Under the pieces are notes generated by a model that had not been told where the DNA came from, searched no databases, and worked only from the letters and a program-made list of their open reading frames with translations. Positions 35,013 to 48,700 of a stretch of DNA of 64,000 bases are shown here, one piece after another. The stretch is from Saururus chinensis. Taxonomy: Eukaryota; Streptophyta; Magnoliopsida; Piperales; Saururaceae. The first letter of the stretch is position 1. The number at the start of each line of letters is the position of its first letter. The stretch is taken from NCBI GenBank assembly GCA_035235625.1, contig CP141140.1, forward strand, positions 5,662,685 through 5,726,684, written 5' to 3'. Made by a program: the position numbers and the translations under genes.

Positions 35013-36902
35013 TGTTCCAACGGGAGCAATTAATATAGAATAATAATTTTTTTATTAAAACTATAAATTTAGGATGGAAATAGTATTTTTATTTATAATT
35101 ATTAATATAGAAAAAATATAATAAAAAAGGAAATTTTTTGGACCCTCAATGGGTTTGGCGATCCCAGTGACCACACTACCGAGAACAATTTTATGTTGCG
35201 TAATTCGTACTCCATTACTTGGTACTCCTAAAGACAGATTGTAAGATAAGTCAACATGTAAAAAGAGTTTTCTCAAGTTGATGGATATTTATATCTTTCA
35301 TACTATTATTATTATTAAATGAGAAGAGGGGCGGAATTTTTTTCTTTGAAGTCCTAAATTATCTCTAATATTTTAAACTCCTAATCAAACACTAAAAATC
35401 CTTAAATAAAGAGTTCGCGATGATGTCAATAAAGTTAATGACTAAAATAAGATTCAGGAAATCACTTTGTTAATTTTTATTAAGTCGGAACCTCACTCCT
35501 ATATAATCTGGATTCTTAATTGCTATAATAACAGCTCTTTCTATTTTCATTCTGGTTATATGGAAATCCCCCATCGCCCTCATTCTCTCCATCCTTTTCC
35601 CTTCCCTTTACTACTCGTCTTCATTCTTCTTGAACGTATGATTCCTCCAAGTGGGTTCTAAGACTCCTAAGGTTGAGTTCGAGGTAATCATTTGATATTT
35701 TGTGTTGTTCCCAGAAGAGTTTGTTTGAGTCAATAAGTGTCTGCTTAAATTTGCGTTTGATACGCCGAAAAGTGAGTTGTTCAGGCTTGACGCGGTGATA
35801 TAAGCAACTGGACAACGAGAAGAGGGTAGGGGGGTAGATCGAGAAAGAATATGTACTAAAGAGTGGCATATCACATGGAGAGCCCTACTTCAATAAATAG
35901 TGTAACCGGCTGCTCAGTAAGTCCATATATAATAATGCAATAAAACGAATCCTCCCTAGAATTATTGCACACCAAATGTCTGAATACTGGTGTAGAGAAA
36001 GTGAAGAGGGATTCTACTGGACTAAAAGTGGATAGTGTTGGACAAGAGACTAGAGACAACTTCTTTGATGATAAAGTGAAAGGCGTATTCATTGCTGGCA
36101 GAGATACTATGCATATTAAGCATGAGCCAAATAAAATTGACACATATCAAGCAATTGCTATGTATACATTTTTATAGGATGAAGTCATATGTTCTCTCTC
36201 CACCTCCCTTTTCTTTTACTGCTTCCTCGTGTGTTTTTTCTCTTGCTTATGCCTTTTCAGTGCCAAAGAATTAAAAGTAAATGCTGAAATTTTTACTTTT
36301 TCTCCCTTTCCTTTTTTATTGTGTCTCTTCAATATGCCTTTTTAGGAGTTTTTTCCGATCAGCTTCGGCTAAAGTTGATGCATAGATGATCAGATGACTA
36401 CCAAAAGCGCATCAATAGTGATAAAAGTAGTTATAGTTGCATTTTGAAGTTACCCATCGTGCTTCTCCTTGGATAGAAAGGGATTCTCATGTTCTTCTCC
36501 CCCAAGCCACTGCCTTCAAGGTGCAAGCGCTAGGGGTCTGTAACGAATCTCAAAGAGGAGACAACATTTGGCAGGGGAAGGGGAAGTCTTGAGAGTGGCA
36601 AGTGAGGGAAAGGCATAGACTGGTGGTAGCCGGTAGGTCAAGAAACCTGCTTGAGGAGCTACTTTCGAATTGCAATTTCCTAGCTATTTAGGCTTACAGG
36701 AGGATAAGGTTGATGTTGGAGGAAGAAGAGGGGCTTGGGACATTTCGAATGTACTTTTAATTAATTTATAACTCAAGATACATGAAATATTGCAATTATT
36801 TATTATATATATATAATCTTCTTGCCACATAAAAAAATATGGATTTCATAGACCAAATTAGTTTAGAACTTGTCAAGCCTCATTTGTATTATATATTAAT
36901 CA
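35013..36902. other. Intergenic, nothing firmly recognised
   Basis: Open frames at 35611-36177 on both strands are not supported by any family I recognise. FIAGRDTM at about 36090-36113 (+) superficially resembles a P450 I-helix, but the rest of the frame does not fit. AT-rich flanks. Confidence 0.4.
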
Positions 36903-37096
36903 TATAGCCCCATAGAAAATATGGAGTTCAAAGTCTTAATTGATTTCGTAGGCTTATTTTCCCTTTTCTTTTATATGGGTTTCACTATTTAATAAAAATT
37001 ACTATTTTTTCAAATATATTTATTAATATTGCATAAAGGGAGTAGTATATTAAAGTAAAAGTACGGGCCTAGATAATTTTTAGTTCGTTTTGAAAA
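36903..37096. repeat. Direct repeat copy 1 (about 190 bp)
   Basis: Same sequence as 37965-38158 in the same orientation (starts TATAGCCCCATAGAAAATAT, ends near GCCTAGATAATTTTT), differing at scattered bases. Its middle contains a Stowaway-like right end (TTAATATTGCATAAAGGGAG followed by TA). The repeated unit may therefore be a truncated MITE plus flank. Confidence 0.8.
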
Positions 37097-37964
37097 ATTA
37101 AATAATATATTTAATATGAGACAGATGAAGTATTTACTAGTTGTCAATTAGTCATCATATATTATAGATATTTTCCCCTACTATATAATAGATAAGTTGC
37201 ACTTGTCGTCATTGTATATGATAGATATTTTTTCCCTACTATATGATAAATAAGTTGTGCTTAATAAATTTAATAGATGTACTGTCATGCCTCGACACAT
37301 GCCACCCCTAACTCAAATCCAGTCTAAGGAGAAGGTAGTATGCAACATGATGAGGTAAAATAGAATTGCGAAAGACTTAATCCAACCTTGAGTGAAACAC
37401 ATATCAAAGTGAAAACACGTGCCCTTTGTACAAAAGTAAATAGAGGAATATAAAGGAAGTTAATTAACAATTTTAGTCCACACATACCCACATTATCTAA
37501 ATAACAACATAATAACAAGCCTCAAGGGCTACACAAGTCTAAAGCTAACACTGGCTATTCATAGTGTGAAGTAAAGTTAAGTATAAGTTCAACATGTCAT
37601 AAGACAAATTTATTATAACCCAAACAACTCTAGCCCCTTGCATGGTGCATATCCTTCCTCGTGATCCATATAGAGACCATCATGAACACCTGTATGACAC
37701 AACATACAAACCCAAAATAAAAACCACAAAAATAAGGAGGGGTGAGCATAGCTCAGTAAGGGTTTTGAAATTTAATATAAACTTATGAAAAACACCATAT
37801 GCATTCTCAACCTAAACATGTATTACATATCTATTCTCTAAACATGTGCATCATGAGATAAATCACATTCCATGCACGCATTCATGCCACATGTGCATCA
37901 TGGGTCTATTCATAGTTTATATCACATGTACTCAATATGTATAATAATATAAATCTCATTATAT

Positions 37965-38158
37965 TATAGCCCCATAGAAAATATGGAGTTCAAAGTCTTA
38001 ATTGATTTCATAGGCATATTTTCCCTTTTCTTATATATGGGTTTCACCATTCAATAAAAACCACTATTTTTTCAAATGTATTTATTAATATTGGACGAAG
38101 GGAGTAGTATATTAAAGTAAAAGTATGGGCCTAGATAATTTTTAATTCATTTTAAAAA
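37965..38158. repeat. Direct repeat copy 2 (about 190 bp)
   Basis: Second copy of 36903-37096, displaced by 1062 bp and lying inside the LTR-like fossil. High similarity between the copies indicates a duplication younger than the surrounding repeat. Confidence 0.8.
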
Positions 38159-38864
38159 ACATGTCTCAATATCCTTCATGAATCAATTATCAATATTCTC
38201 ATTATGCATAAACATGTCTCAATATCCACATTCACAATGCATAATCAAGTGTATTAAACACATCCCATCTTGCATATTCAAGTATCATCGTTCCATAAGT
38301 ATCATGTGTAACATAAACATTATTTTTCCTACATAACCTATGTTAATGAGCATTATATATCATACACATGAATAAATCAATCAATGAATGTATCACAATT
38401 GAGAAAACAACCCTGCTTAATCGGTAGAAGCATAAGCAGACCTACTCACCCAAGATAATCCCTAACAGGAATGTCCAAATTCCTAAAAAAGAAAACTAGA
38501 ACAGTTTGGGTAAGTTCCCTAATGGGGAAAGTACCATCTGGTAAGCCATTGCACGTAGACAAACCAGTTTAGATTCTTAAGTCCATAATACACATTAATT
38601 TATACTCATTATAGCATTTCTCTTTTCTTGCTTAGGGATGAACCATCCACAAGGGATGAAAACTAATTCGATAAACCTCTGAGCGACCAATCCAAATAAC
38701 AATGACATCCAATCAGTTAATTATGGCTAATCACGATTAATATTATTTATATATCATTCGTATGATGCATGCAACATGATACATACGTGAACAAATGATA
38801 AATAAGTGCAAACATGTAATAAGTTCATATGTGCATGAAACATGGTTCATTTGTGGCAGATAAA

Positions 38865-38867
<3 letters not shown>

Positions 38868-38901
<34 letters not shown>
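38868..38901. repeat. (TA)n microsatellite
   Basis: About 17 uninterrupted TA units, likely length-variable between individuals. Confidence 0.95.
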
Positions 38902-38904
<3 letters not shown>

Positions 38905-39439
38905 AGAATATACATACATGGTAGTGTTCATACTTAAGTTAAAACATGTGGAACATGACTCATCTATAATCAATGAGATGTGTAAGCATCCATAATTTAT
39001 CCCAGTTATGATCTATTGGAATCATGGAGTAAGTATGGAGAAATCATCAAAATACGGATTTAAAATAAGTAGAACATCATACTAAAACTATACAAGTATA
39101 GTCATATTCATGCTTGAGCTAAATCATAATCCGAAGAAGGTTCTCATGCAATTAATGTGACATTTACAGGTAATCACAACTCATCATAGTCATTGAAAAA
39201 TATAATCATGATAAAATAACAAGAAATGACCAAAATCTACAAAATAAGTCATTTTCACCAAATTGTTGTATGGTCGTTTGATCAGATAGATAAGTCGTTC
39301 GATTGGCCTGACAGGCCATTCGAACATATGTAACAATTCACTTTTCTAATTTGCCTTCAACCTTTTGAAATTCAAACTAAAAACATTATGAAATTCTATA
39401 TATATTTGTTGATATAAAAAAAATTAAATCAAAATTCAA

Positions 39440-39800
39440 TTGCAAAGATCTCGGAGCTTGACTAGCTCCGGATAACTCTAAACTTTCAAAATGGACAAAG
39501 TCTCAAAAGTTGGCAAAGTCCAAAAAGAAAAAAAATAAAAATGAAACAAATTCTAAAGTTACACACATGGTAATGTGTTAAAAAAAAATTAAAATTCAAA
39601 GGCAAGAGTTCGGAGCTTAACTAGTTCTGGATAATACTGAAGTCTCAAAATGGACAAAGTCCAAAAGAAAAAAAAAATCATCACCAAAATCTAAAAGCCA
39701 AGATTTCGGAGCTTGACTAGCTCTGAGTGAGACCAAATTTTTAAATGTACAAAGTCTCCGAAGTGGACAAAGTCCAAAGAAAAAAAAAATGAGGAGGCAA
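39440..39800. repeat. Three-unit degenerate tandem repeat
   Basis: The pair CGGAGCTTGACTAGCTC ... GGACAAAGTCCAAA(A)GAAAAAAAA occurs three times (starting about 39451, 39611, 39707) with spacings of about 160 and 96 bp. The repeats lie in the LTR-like fossil. Confidence 0.75.
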
Positions 39801-41500
39801 AATCTAATCCTACACACGTAAGAATAGACTAAGGCTTTCAACAAAAAATTATATTATGAGAGGACTTCATGGGGGCCTCTTTACATTCAAAATTAAACGG
39901 CTAAGAAAGGCTTTGTAAACCTCACATGGCCACATAAAAAAAAAATCTAAATTGCAAAGGGCTATGTGAGACCCCATAAATCTTACACCAAAATAGTCAT
40001 AAAACCAAAAGGTTAAGTGACACTCTTGGACCCCACAATATGTTTTGTAAAAAAAAATAAAAAATAAAAAATTGAAATAAATAATGATGTGTAAAGAGAG
40101 TAATGAAATGAAGGGGACCAAGTCAAAGGTATAATGCCCGGTCTTCTCTTACACTTCCCACTAACTCACACTTCACACTACCCACTTCTTCCACTAATCA
40201 AGCCGGTTCTTACCAACCCTCCCACTAACCCATTTTTCATCTCCCACTAATTCACTATCCACTTCCCACGAACTACTTATCCAACTCACCCCACCACTTT
40301 ACTCAACCGTACAACCCTCATCCTATAAATACCCATTCGTTTCCATAAGAAGGGGCTTTTGGCTTTCAAGTCTATGGAACCTCCAAAAAGAAATCCAGAA
40401 GTCCATCACACACCAAAAAACACACAAAATTCCTAAAAAGCCTTGACCTTTTGAAAGTTGAAGAAGTTCAAGGAGTCGGAAGACAAGCAAAATTATTCAA
40501 GAAGGAAGAGGAATTCGTACAAGGGAGCTCTTATTCTTTCAGAAGAAGTTTCTTTGTTTCTTCTTTTCTCTTTTCTAAACTTTAAAATTGTAGCCACTTC
40601 TCTTGACAACTTTTTTTTTCTTCTTATTTTTAATAAAATTTCAGTTGTTTCTTCCATTTTGCCAATTAATCGAAGGGTTTCGAGAATTGGTTAATCACTA
40701 CTACTCACTCTAAAGTGTAAAGAGTAGTTTTGATTAATCAAGAGAAGGTCGTCCCACATGAAGAAAAAAAAATCCTTCTCTATCTCTTGCAAGAGAGGAT
40801 CATCCGATCCTTTCTCTTGTCTTGTGCTTAGAGAACTACCGAAATCCCCCAATAATATTCAAAAATCATAATAGAGCATTATATAATCAAAATCTACGCC
40901 TAGAACATGATGGATCTAATCATTTTTATAATTAATCGTATGAAAATAACCATAAATCACATGTTATTAATAAATCACGATTATATATAAAAAATAAAGC
41001 AATAACTCAAATAAACCCACAATCATGCATTTCAATGAAGAAAAACCACTCAAGGTAAAAAACACTTACCTCTAACAAACCTTTGAATCCTTTGAACGAT
41101 CTTCGACCTTAAGAAATCTTACCAAAAAATTAGGGTTTTTAGTTAAACCCAATTAAAATTAACTAAAAGACTCAAATCGACTTGATAGAAGATAAATCTA
41201 GGTCATCCTTAGGTTAAAAACAAAAATAACCTAATTAAGGTTCTAAATTAAAATTAAAAATATAATTTTGATGGAAGTAAATTAAGAATCAAGATAGGAT
41301 AAATGAAGATAGAGGTGATTATAACCAAAATCGAAAGATTATGGGTGATTAAAGGAATAAAACTCACTTTAATCAAGGTTTCTCCTTTGGAAAATGGGGG
41401 CAGAGCAATTTCTCCCTCCTTAACAGAGCCCTTCCCTATTTGCCAAATGGTTAGGGTTTTTTCTTATATAGTAAAGGTTTGGGGTTGAGAATATAAACTG

Positions 41501-43867
41501 TTGGGCTGAGAAATAGAGGAAAACACCGTAAGTAGCTAATTAAGGATATTTTTTCCCCAAAATGAACTTAATCACACTAAAACCCACTTAAATAAATTGT
41601 TAGAAGGTTGGAGGTTAAAGTAGGTTGTTCACTGTTCAACACGGACATAGGTCCCATGGTGGGGGCCGCTCCCCTAACTAATGAAAAAATAGGAAAAAAT
41701 GACATTAAATTGGTAAAAAAATAAGTAAATCAAACTTGACACTAATACTCATAAAATAAAATTAAACCTTAAAAAATTGATAATTAAACTAACCCATAGC
41801 CCCAAAAATCAAATCAAACCAATAAACCAACAATAATTCACATAATTTACACAATTAAAGAAGAGAAATTAAGAGACCTTACATGTACCAGAATATTTTT
41901 GCTATGAACTTGGTTATTCTTACCTTACGTAAAATACTTTACTGAGCACAATGTATGGTGCGGGTAAATACGCACATGGGTAAAAATGTATAATTTTGTA
42001 AGGGGCAAAAAATTAAAGTGGTATGCTAATCGGCACTTGTTGATTAAATGAACCATCTAAATATTTGTGAAGTGGGAAGTGACAAATACAACTCTACGTT
42101 CACCGCATATGCATTTTGACTAGTTTTTAAAAAGAGAAAATTTAATGTGTGGGGTGTATATTGAAAAATATGTGTTGGGCTACATATTGAAAATATGTGC
42201 ATGGCGTATGTGCTCCCGACACATTGCGAGCCACCAGACCTTGGGCCGGTGGGTAATAAAAAACCCACCTTCTCCCTATAATATGGGTCACATGATCCAA
42301 AATACCCATTTGCTTCTGACGTACATGGGTCAGGCGCATATTGATGGACCTCATTTTTATAATATACTTCTTACTATTATTTGTTAAATGTGTGACTAAG
42401 GAAAATAACAAGAGCATTATAAAAAATAGGGGTCCATAAATTTTGTGCTCATTTAGACAAATAGGCCTCCTTCAGTATTGTACTTCAACCTCACCATCAA
42501 ATAAACGGTTAAAATTACATTTTCTAAATTAGGTCGTTAAGATCTATAAGATAAGTGTGGACAAATTAGGATTAAAGATCTCATTTGAAGATGAGGGTCT
42601 AGTAAATTTGGGGTCATTCTAATGTATAGGTTCTATCTATTTTACCACATTAAATTTAAGCTATTGATTTGGGTTAAAACTTTGTCCGACCTTGATGAGC
42701 AGGTGTCACTCATTAAAATAAACCCAAAATGTATAAATCTCATTTTCCCATGATTTGACACTCACTGTCCCCCCTCAGTCTCACGTCCCCCATTTGATGG
42801 TGATCCACGAAAATAAGCCCTCTAAATAATCAATATGAGAAAAAGTTTAACATTTGACATGAGGGTATCATCTCTCTTAATATTAGTCATAGAAAAATAG
42901 TAATTTTTATTGATATTGATGGGGTATTTAAACTTTAATAGCCCATTGCCACCTCTAATACTCAGTGACATTGATGTGCATTTAAATTACATGATTCCCT
43001 AAACTACAGTTAGTTTGTATGTGTTCATATTATGCACACATGCATGTTCTTTATTATAAAATTATAATATAAGAAGGCACCTATAATAAGGAAACCATTG
43101 AAGTTTATTCTACTGTCAGAGCCAGATGTATGTGGATATATGAGTCACAGTGAGAAGGAGAGAACGATAGTGCGAAGTTTAGGTAGAGGTGGAATAAGGG
43201 TGTGTGTAAAATCTCGCACGGCAAGGGTGAAGAGAGGTAGTAAGGCTAAAGCTGAGCAAGGTTAGCTGCAACAATCTGCTCAGGCCTACACATTGGGAGA
43301 TAATAATCGGTGCCGATGGCCAAGGGAGCCAAACAATAATACCACATTTAAAAAAAATGGTTTATTCTTTCCCAAAATATCACACACAAAAAGTTGCATT
43401 GGACGTGAAATCTTTGAAACTATGTGCACACGGGTATAGTTAGTTAAAAAGATAAATTATATGCAAAATTTCTCTCATGTTTAAGTCCCGCTAAGTGAAG
43501 AGATACTTCAAACTATAGTTATTTTGAACTTTTCACCATAAAGGTAATGTCTTTGAATCTTTAATGCAAAAGATCATTGCTGGTAGCTCTAAGTCATATA
43601 TTGGGTAATTCTACTTATGTGTTCTAAATTAGTGAGAAATATAAGCGACTAACTTATTATATTACACCAATACATAACCTAACCTCTTTTTTGAAGTATC
43701 ACTAAAGGCAATAAATTTATCATTCACTACCTGATAACAATAAACCCTGTCAATATAAAATACCGACCACTCCTATACATACCTTAAGCTGAACTCATTG
43801 TATGAGAGGAGCATGAAAAACCTTTGACGGATTTAAAAGAGTAACCGGCCACGCCATTCTCGTATGA
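41501..43867. other. Intergenic, upstream of NF-YA
   Basis: AT-rich, with no recognisable coding region. Minus-strand frames at 42044-42417 overlap each other and show no family features. Confidence 0.45.
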
Positions 43868-44019
43868 AAATGCTTTAACGATGTAAAGATTTACACGTCA
43901 AAATGCTACTTTATCACCTTTACATACGCGTGAGGCTCACAAAAATAAGCCCCACGCATCAACGATGTGAAGGTAACGAAGTAGCTTTCTGACGCGTGAA
44001 TCTTCACGTCAGAATAGCT
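43868..44019. mobile_element. Palindromic MITE close to the NF-YA promoter
   Basis: About 150 bp made of two inverted arms of about 70 bp. The left arm reads ATGTAAAGATTTACACGTCA...GCTACTT...ACCTTTACAT...GCGTGAGGCT. The complement of the right arm reads GACGTGAAGATTCACGCGTC...GCTACTT...ACCTTCACAT...GCGTGGGGCT. It differs from family P. It ends about 310 bp before the first NF-YA leader ATG. Confidence 0.7.
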
Positions 44020-44332
44020 GAACTCTACTCGTATTTGATCGAGTTGTACTTCCACACTGCTCTGAGGAAGTGGCAATCTGGAAATTGCGAGGAAGAGCGA
44101 GGGCGGCTCAGGAAGCACACAGAGAGAGAAAAGCATGTTTGGGAAACCAAAGAGGAATGCTCGGGGGCTGCTGCTGTGTGGCCAGTGGTGGACTATTTTG
44201 ACTTAAGTTGTTCTTCTTTTGTGGCAGTTTTTCGTTTTCTGTTTTTTTTTTCTTTGTTTCTTCTTTTTCGGGTGCACGGGAAAGAGACAAGGTAAAAGGG
44301 GTTTCGAGCGGAAGCCGAACAGCACACAGAGC

Positions 44333-44554
44333 ATGTTGAGATCTCACCCGACACTTCCCATTTTTGCCATTCCCAAAGGTATTTTCAACTCCCTTCCTTA
44401 CTTGTCACTCTCTCTGACTTCTTATCTTTGCCTTTCTTTTCTACTGCTCTCGTTCTTCCGTTTATTTCCTCAATTATTGATTCCGGTGTACTCTTTCTGT
44501 CTGATCGAACTCCTTTTTTTTCATTTTTTGTCGGTTCTTTTGGAGGGAGGGTAG
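44333..44554 (+). other. Upstream ORF in the NF-YA leader
   Basis: ATG at 44333 opens MLRSHPTLPIFAIPK, followed by a GT donor at 44379. If the leader intron is retained, the frame runs 73 residues to a TAG at 44552. If spliced to an acceptor before 45574, it reads on briefly as GVIFRGEDFK and ends after about 35 residues. In Medicago MtHAP2-1 (an NF-YA) intron retention in the leader yields an inhibitory upstream peptide (established). Whether this ORF is translated is inference. Confidence 0.5.
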
Positions 44555-45700
44555 GTTTTGTTAACTTGTTATCAGGGTTGGATTGCTTGTTTCGTCAATT
44601 TTTTGGTTGATTTCTCGTCTCGTCGGCGGGACTTCTTTGTACTGAAGCTTCTTGCGAGAGAATTTTATGACCGATACTATTTTCGCGAGCTTATTTCGTA
44701 TTATGGAAGTGGATTTCTGTGTGATTTTTTTTAATGTATCACGAAAATGATTCGTTTGGTTGTATTTTTAAGTGAAGTTGTTCTCTTAATTGTAGTGTAA
44801 TTACTTGACAGTTTCCTCTTTTTTTCTTCGTAAGAAACAAATCTGCTTCGTGTGGCATTTCCTTAAATTTTATCTCATGGAAGTCAACCATGGGATATAG
44901 TTTGGTATGATGACGTATGTTGGCCGACATTTGATCACCTACTTACCATTCAATATTCATTATTTTTGCATTGTCAACTCCTCAGTAAGTGCTTATTAAA
45001 CGGTTGATTGGAAATTCGATTCAGGTTAAGTACTTCTGTGATGCATTTGAATTTCCGTCTGCATCTTGAGTCGAATTGTGATGAACTTGCTTTCAATATG
45101 TTGTTTACATACACGATTGATTATATAACCTAGGAGAAGTTAATGGAATGGGCCTGCCCTCTGACCTTGGGACCTAAATAATGCGGGGAGCTAAGAAAAT
45201 AAAAAAAAATAGCGAGTAGCCCCTGAGGCAAAGCCTGCTCGACTAATCCCAGGTTTATTTTTCTCAGTTAGTCAGAAGAATGGAGAGCAAAATATGTTCT
45301 ACATTTTCTATTTATCAAATGTATTTCTAAAAACCTGAGAACTGTTTTGTAGATGCTCATTGTCATGTTAGTTCTTAAAATGCAATAATTTTGGTGTCTT
45401 TTCCTCGAAAGTGCTTGGGTGCATTAGGAAATTAAAAATCTCTTTCTCTCCATTAGATTTTAAAAGAATATGTTTTTTGTTGTGTCTCATAACTTTATAT
45501 GTGTTTATTCTGTAGTTACAATCTTGTTTTGTTTGGATTGTCTTGCTTACTAAAGTAGCATGCACCAGTTCTGCAGGTGTGATCTTCCGTGGAGAAGATT
45601 TTAAGTGCATCACGCTTCAGAAAATTTTTGAAACTTAACAATCTTTTGCTTCACCGACTAGGATACGCCTCTGGAAGAATCATTTTGGAGCCTGCAAGCA

Positions 45701-48700
45701 ATGCTGAAGGTAAGGAACAGAAAATTTGACCAAAAGTCCATCATTCAACTCTGATTGTTAGGTGTTCATCTACCAGGACGCAAATTTTAGAATCCACTTT
45801 TACTGAGTGTTTGAAGTTTGAACTTGAGTTTGGATTTTTTTATACAGAAATATCATTATTGTGAATCACTTTAACTGTGAACTGCAGGACCAAGAGTCAT
45901 CTTCGTCCAAATCTACTGATCAATCATATCACGAAGTATCTAGCCTTGGAGGTAATCCTTATGATGCCTGCACATCAGCACAGTCTGGTATAATTATATA
46001 TTTCCATTTTTCGGGTAAATTATGACCTACTTTTTGTCAATTTAATATCTTTTGGCATTATGTTTGAAATTTGTTTGATAAAAAATCAGCTCAAGTTTTC
46101 ATAATATAAGGTAAAAAATCATTAATAACTGCCTTTTTCAATTATGTAAGATTTTACTCTTTATAATACTCACTCCGCCCCATATTAATAGCTCCATTTG
46201 ACTCAATTTAAGTTGCTGAGTACTTAAAAAAACATGTGCCAAATAATTTTTTATTCTGTTAGTCATGAGTCCCACTATTCAATAAAAATCACCATGTTTC
46301 TAAATAGAGCTATTAATATGGGACGGAGGGAGTAGTTTTTATGGTAACTGATTCATCACTATTATTATTTTTTTGTTTGTTTACAATGTATTATTGCAAA
46401 TTATTGATGTATAGGAAATTGTATATGATGCATACATAATATGTATAGTGAAATCTGCTGTCTATTGCCATTCAGTATATTATACGTGTATAAATGCTGG
46501 TGTTTTTATAAGTTGAAACGATACTTCTATTTCTATTTTACTTTCAATGAGTGTGAGCATCATCAAGTGCATCATCATTTACAGCCAATTTTTATTGTGA
46601 AACATAAAATTCATATTAATTGCACTAAAATCCTAGATTTTGCCACCTCCCATTCCAATGCTTAAGAAATGTACAACAAAATGACCACTTTACAATAACT
46701 TTTTAAAGTTTCAAATAATGATATAGAAGCAACTATTTGTTCAGCATTGTGTTAATTAGCTCGTCAGCAGGAAAATGTTACTTTTGAATTTCCTGCATCA
46801 ACAAAAATATTTAGATCTGATTAAACTTCTTACCATGTAAACTTGTGATACTGTCTTCTTCTACACAGCTGGACTATTTTACATGCTTATTGTTCCCAGG
46901 ACACAATGAAACTAGTGTACCGCTGACCACCAAGTCCTCGATGCAAGTCACATCTCTTCGAACTCCTGATTTTTCATTTCCCATGCCTCAATCTGATGGT
47001 TTTCAACCAGTTGTAAGTGATCACAGAAAATGATCTTTTTTCTGGTAAAGAAGTTTGATGTAACTAATGGAGTCAGCTGCCTACAACCAGGTTCACATTC
47101 CATACGCATATGCAGATGCATACTTTGGTCAGATGGTTGCAGCTTATGGCCCACAGGTGCAGTATACTTTATTGATGTTTTTCAGAAATGGTATGACTTT
47201 CCGCTAGATCTTATGTTGAACTAGTAATTTGGTGTCTCAAAAAATGAAGAATCAGATGAAAATAAAACTGACATGAACGGTTAAATATTAGCAATTAGTA
47301 TTTCACAATAGAAATTTGCTATTGGTGGTGATTTATTATTTATACAGAAAATACGGAGTTTGTTCTGTTATGATTGACTGGAAAGTTGTTTCTAATTATA
47401 ATCTGAGCTTCTATTCAGATTCAGGTATAATGGAATCGAAATTATTGAATGATTACTACCCTATTTTCTTTCTCTTTAGAAAGGACAGAGTTATTTGTAA
47501 AAAATCTTTTAGAGGAGGAAGAGGATTAAACAAGATAATCGAGAAAATATGGTAGTGGTAGGAAATGTGGAAAAATTTCATAATGTTTTTCTTATACTCC
47601 ATCTTCTCTTTTACTTATTTGGTTTTTGGATTGATGATTTTAATGAAAAAGTGAAACGTTTTATGGTGATTGTGGTGGCTAATGAAATCTGGAAGTTTAA
47701 AGCTGGAGGGGGTGGGGGAAGGGGGCTGCATCAGCATGGGGAGGTTAGTCAATGGACTAACCAACCTTCTTCCGAGTCATAATTCATTATTTGTTTCATA
47801 TTTTTTAAACTTGCTGATACAAAACTGACCTGGTTGACTTGATCAAATTTGGATGCACCAGTTAGGTTAAAAAACTACAGGTATATATTGATGGGGCATA
47901 CATCACAGCCCACTGTTGTTCAATTCATTGCACAGACATATCTTTAGCAACTTGGTTTGCCTATTTGACTGGTGGACTTGACACGGTATCTGCATTGAAG
48001 GTCTGGTTGGTTGCATAGAAAATGACAAGGGAATGAGACCTGATCAAGCCACCATACTTTGTATATTTTGCTTGTAACCTGGGAAAGAGAATGTGGTAGA
48101 ACAGTATGGTATTTTATGGAAAATAAACCTTAAATTTACACATTTGTATTTGATCTGGTATTAACAAAAATTAAGTATTGCATTGACACTGGAAAACATG
48201 CTCCACTACGTAAAATCTTGTAGCTATTTTCTTTCTCCGGTTTTCTTCTTGGAGAGGAAAATTTGGAAGTATTATAAGTTATTTTACTCTCCTATCTTTT
48301 CTAGCTTTTTTGTATTCTTCTTCCAGCTTTCTTACAATATATAACTTTCTGATGTGTTTCTACTTCACTGTCTATACATTGCAAGACCTCATGGGACACT
48401 TGGGGATTGTAATATTCAGCAATTTTTGTTTTCTGATGTTTTTTGAAGCTGTTCTGCTGTTTGTCTCATTTGTTGCCCATAGTAGGTGTAGTCCTGATGT
48501 GGAGTTTTGAAATCACATAATTGGTGGGGGATTTGAATTACAAGGGATTCTGTTCACTCCTAATATTTAACTTTCTTCTAACATGCCATTGTAGAGCGTG
48601 CATGCGTGCGCCCGTGATTTTTTGCATTAATTTTATGTTTTTTCTGATGATGTTATTGGACTTTTTACCAGATACACACCCAAGTGTATGATATTGTGCC

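Larger units (their letters stand above)
37288..41500 (+). mobile_element. LTR-type fossil repeat, ends uncertain
   Basis: Long non-coding repeat beginning TGTCATGCCTCGACA, related to the one at 8138 (shared AAACCTCTGA sentence at 38671). CCTATAAATACCC at 40322, followed by a leader-like stretch, resembles an LTR promoter pointing right. No gag-pol coding is seen. It contains an AT microsatellite, a three-unit repeat and a transposed 190-bp repeat. It is old and strongly decayed, and both ends and the family are uncertain. Confidence 0.4.

Noticed and set aside
35965-36177. A 70-codon frame with FIAGRDTM, like a P450 I-helix
   Set aside because: Neighbouring residues do not follow any P450 helix I, and no other P450 motif is near.
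42044-42417. Overlapping minus- and plus-strand frames of 74-91 codons
   Set aside because: Mutually antisense, low information, no start or splice context, no family similarity.
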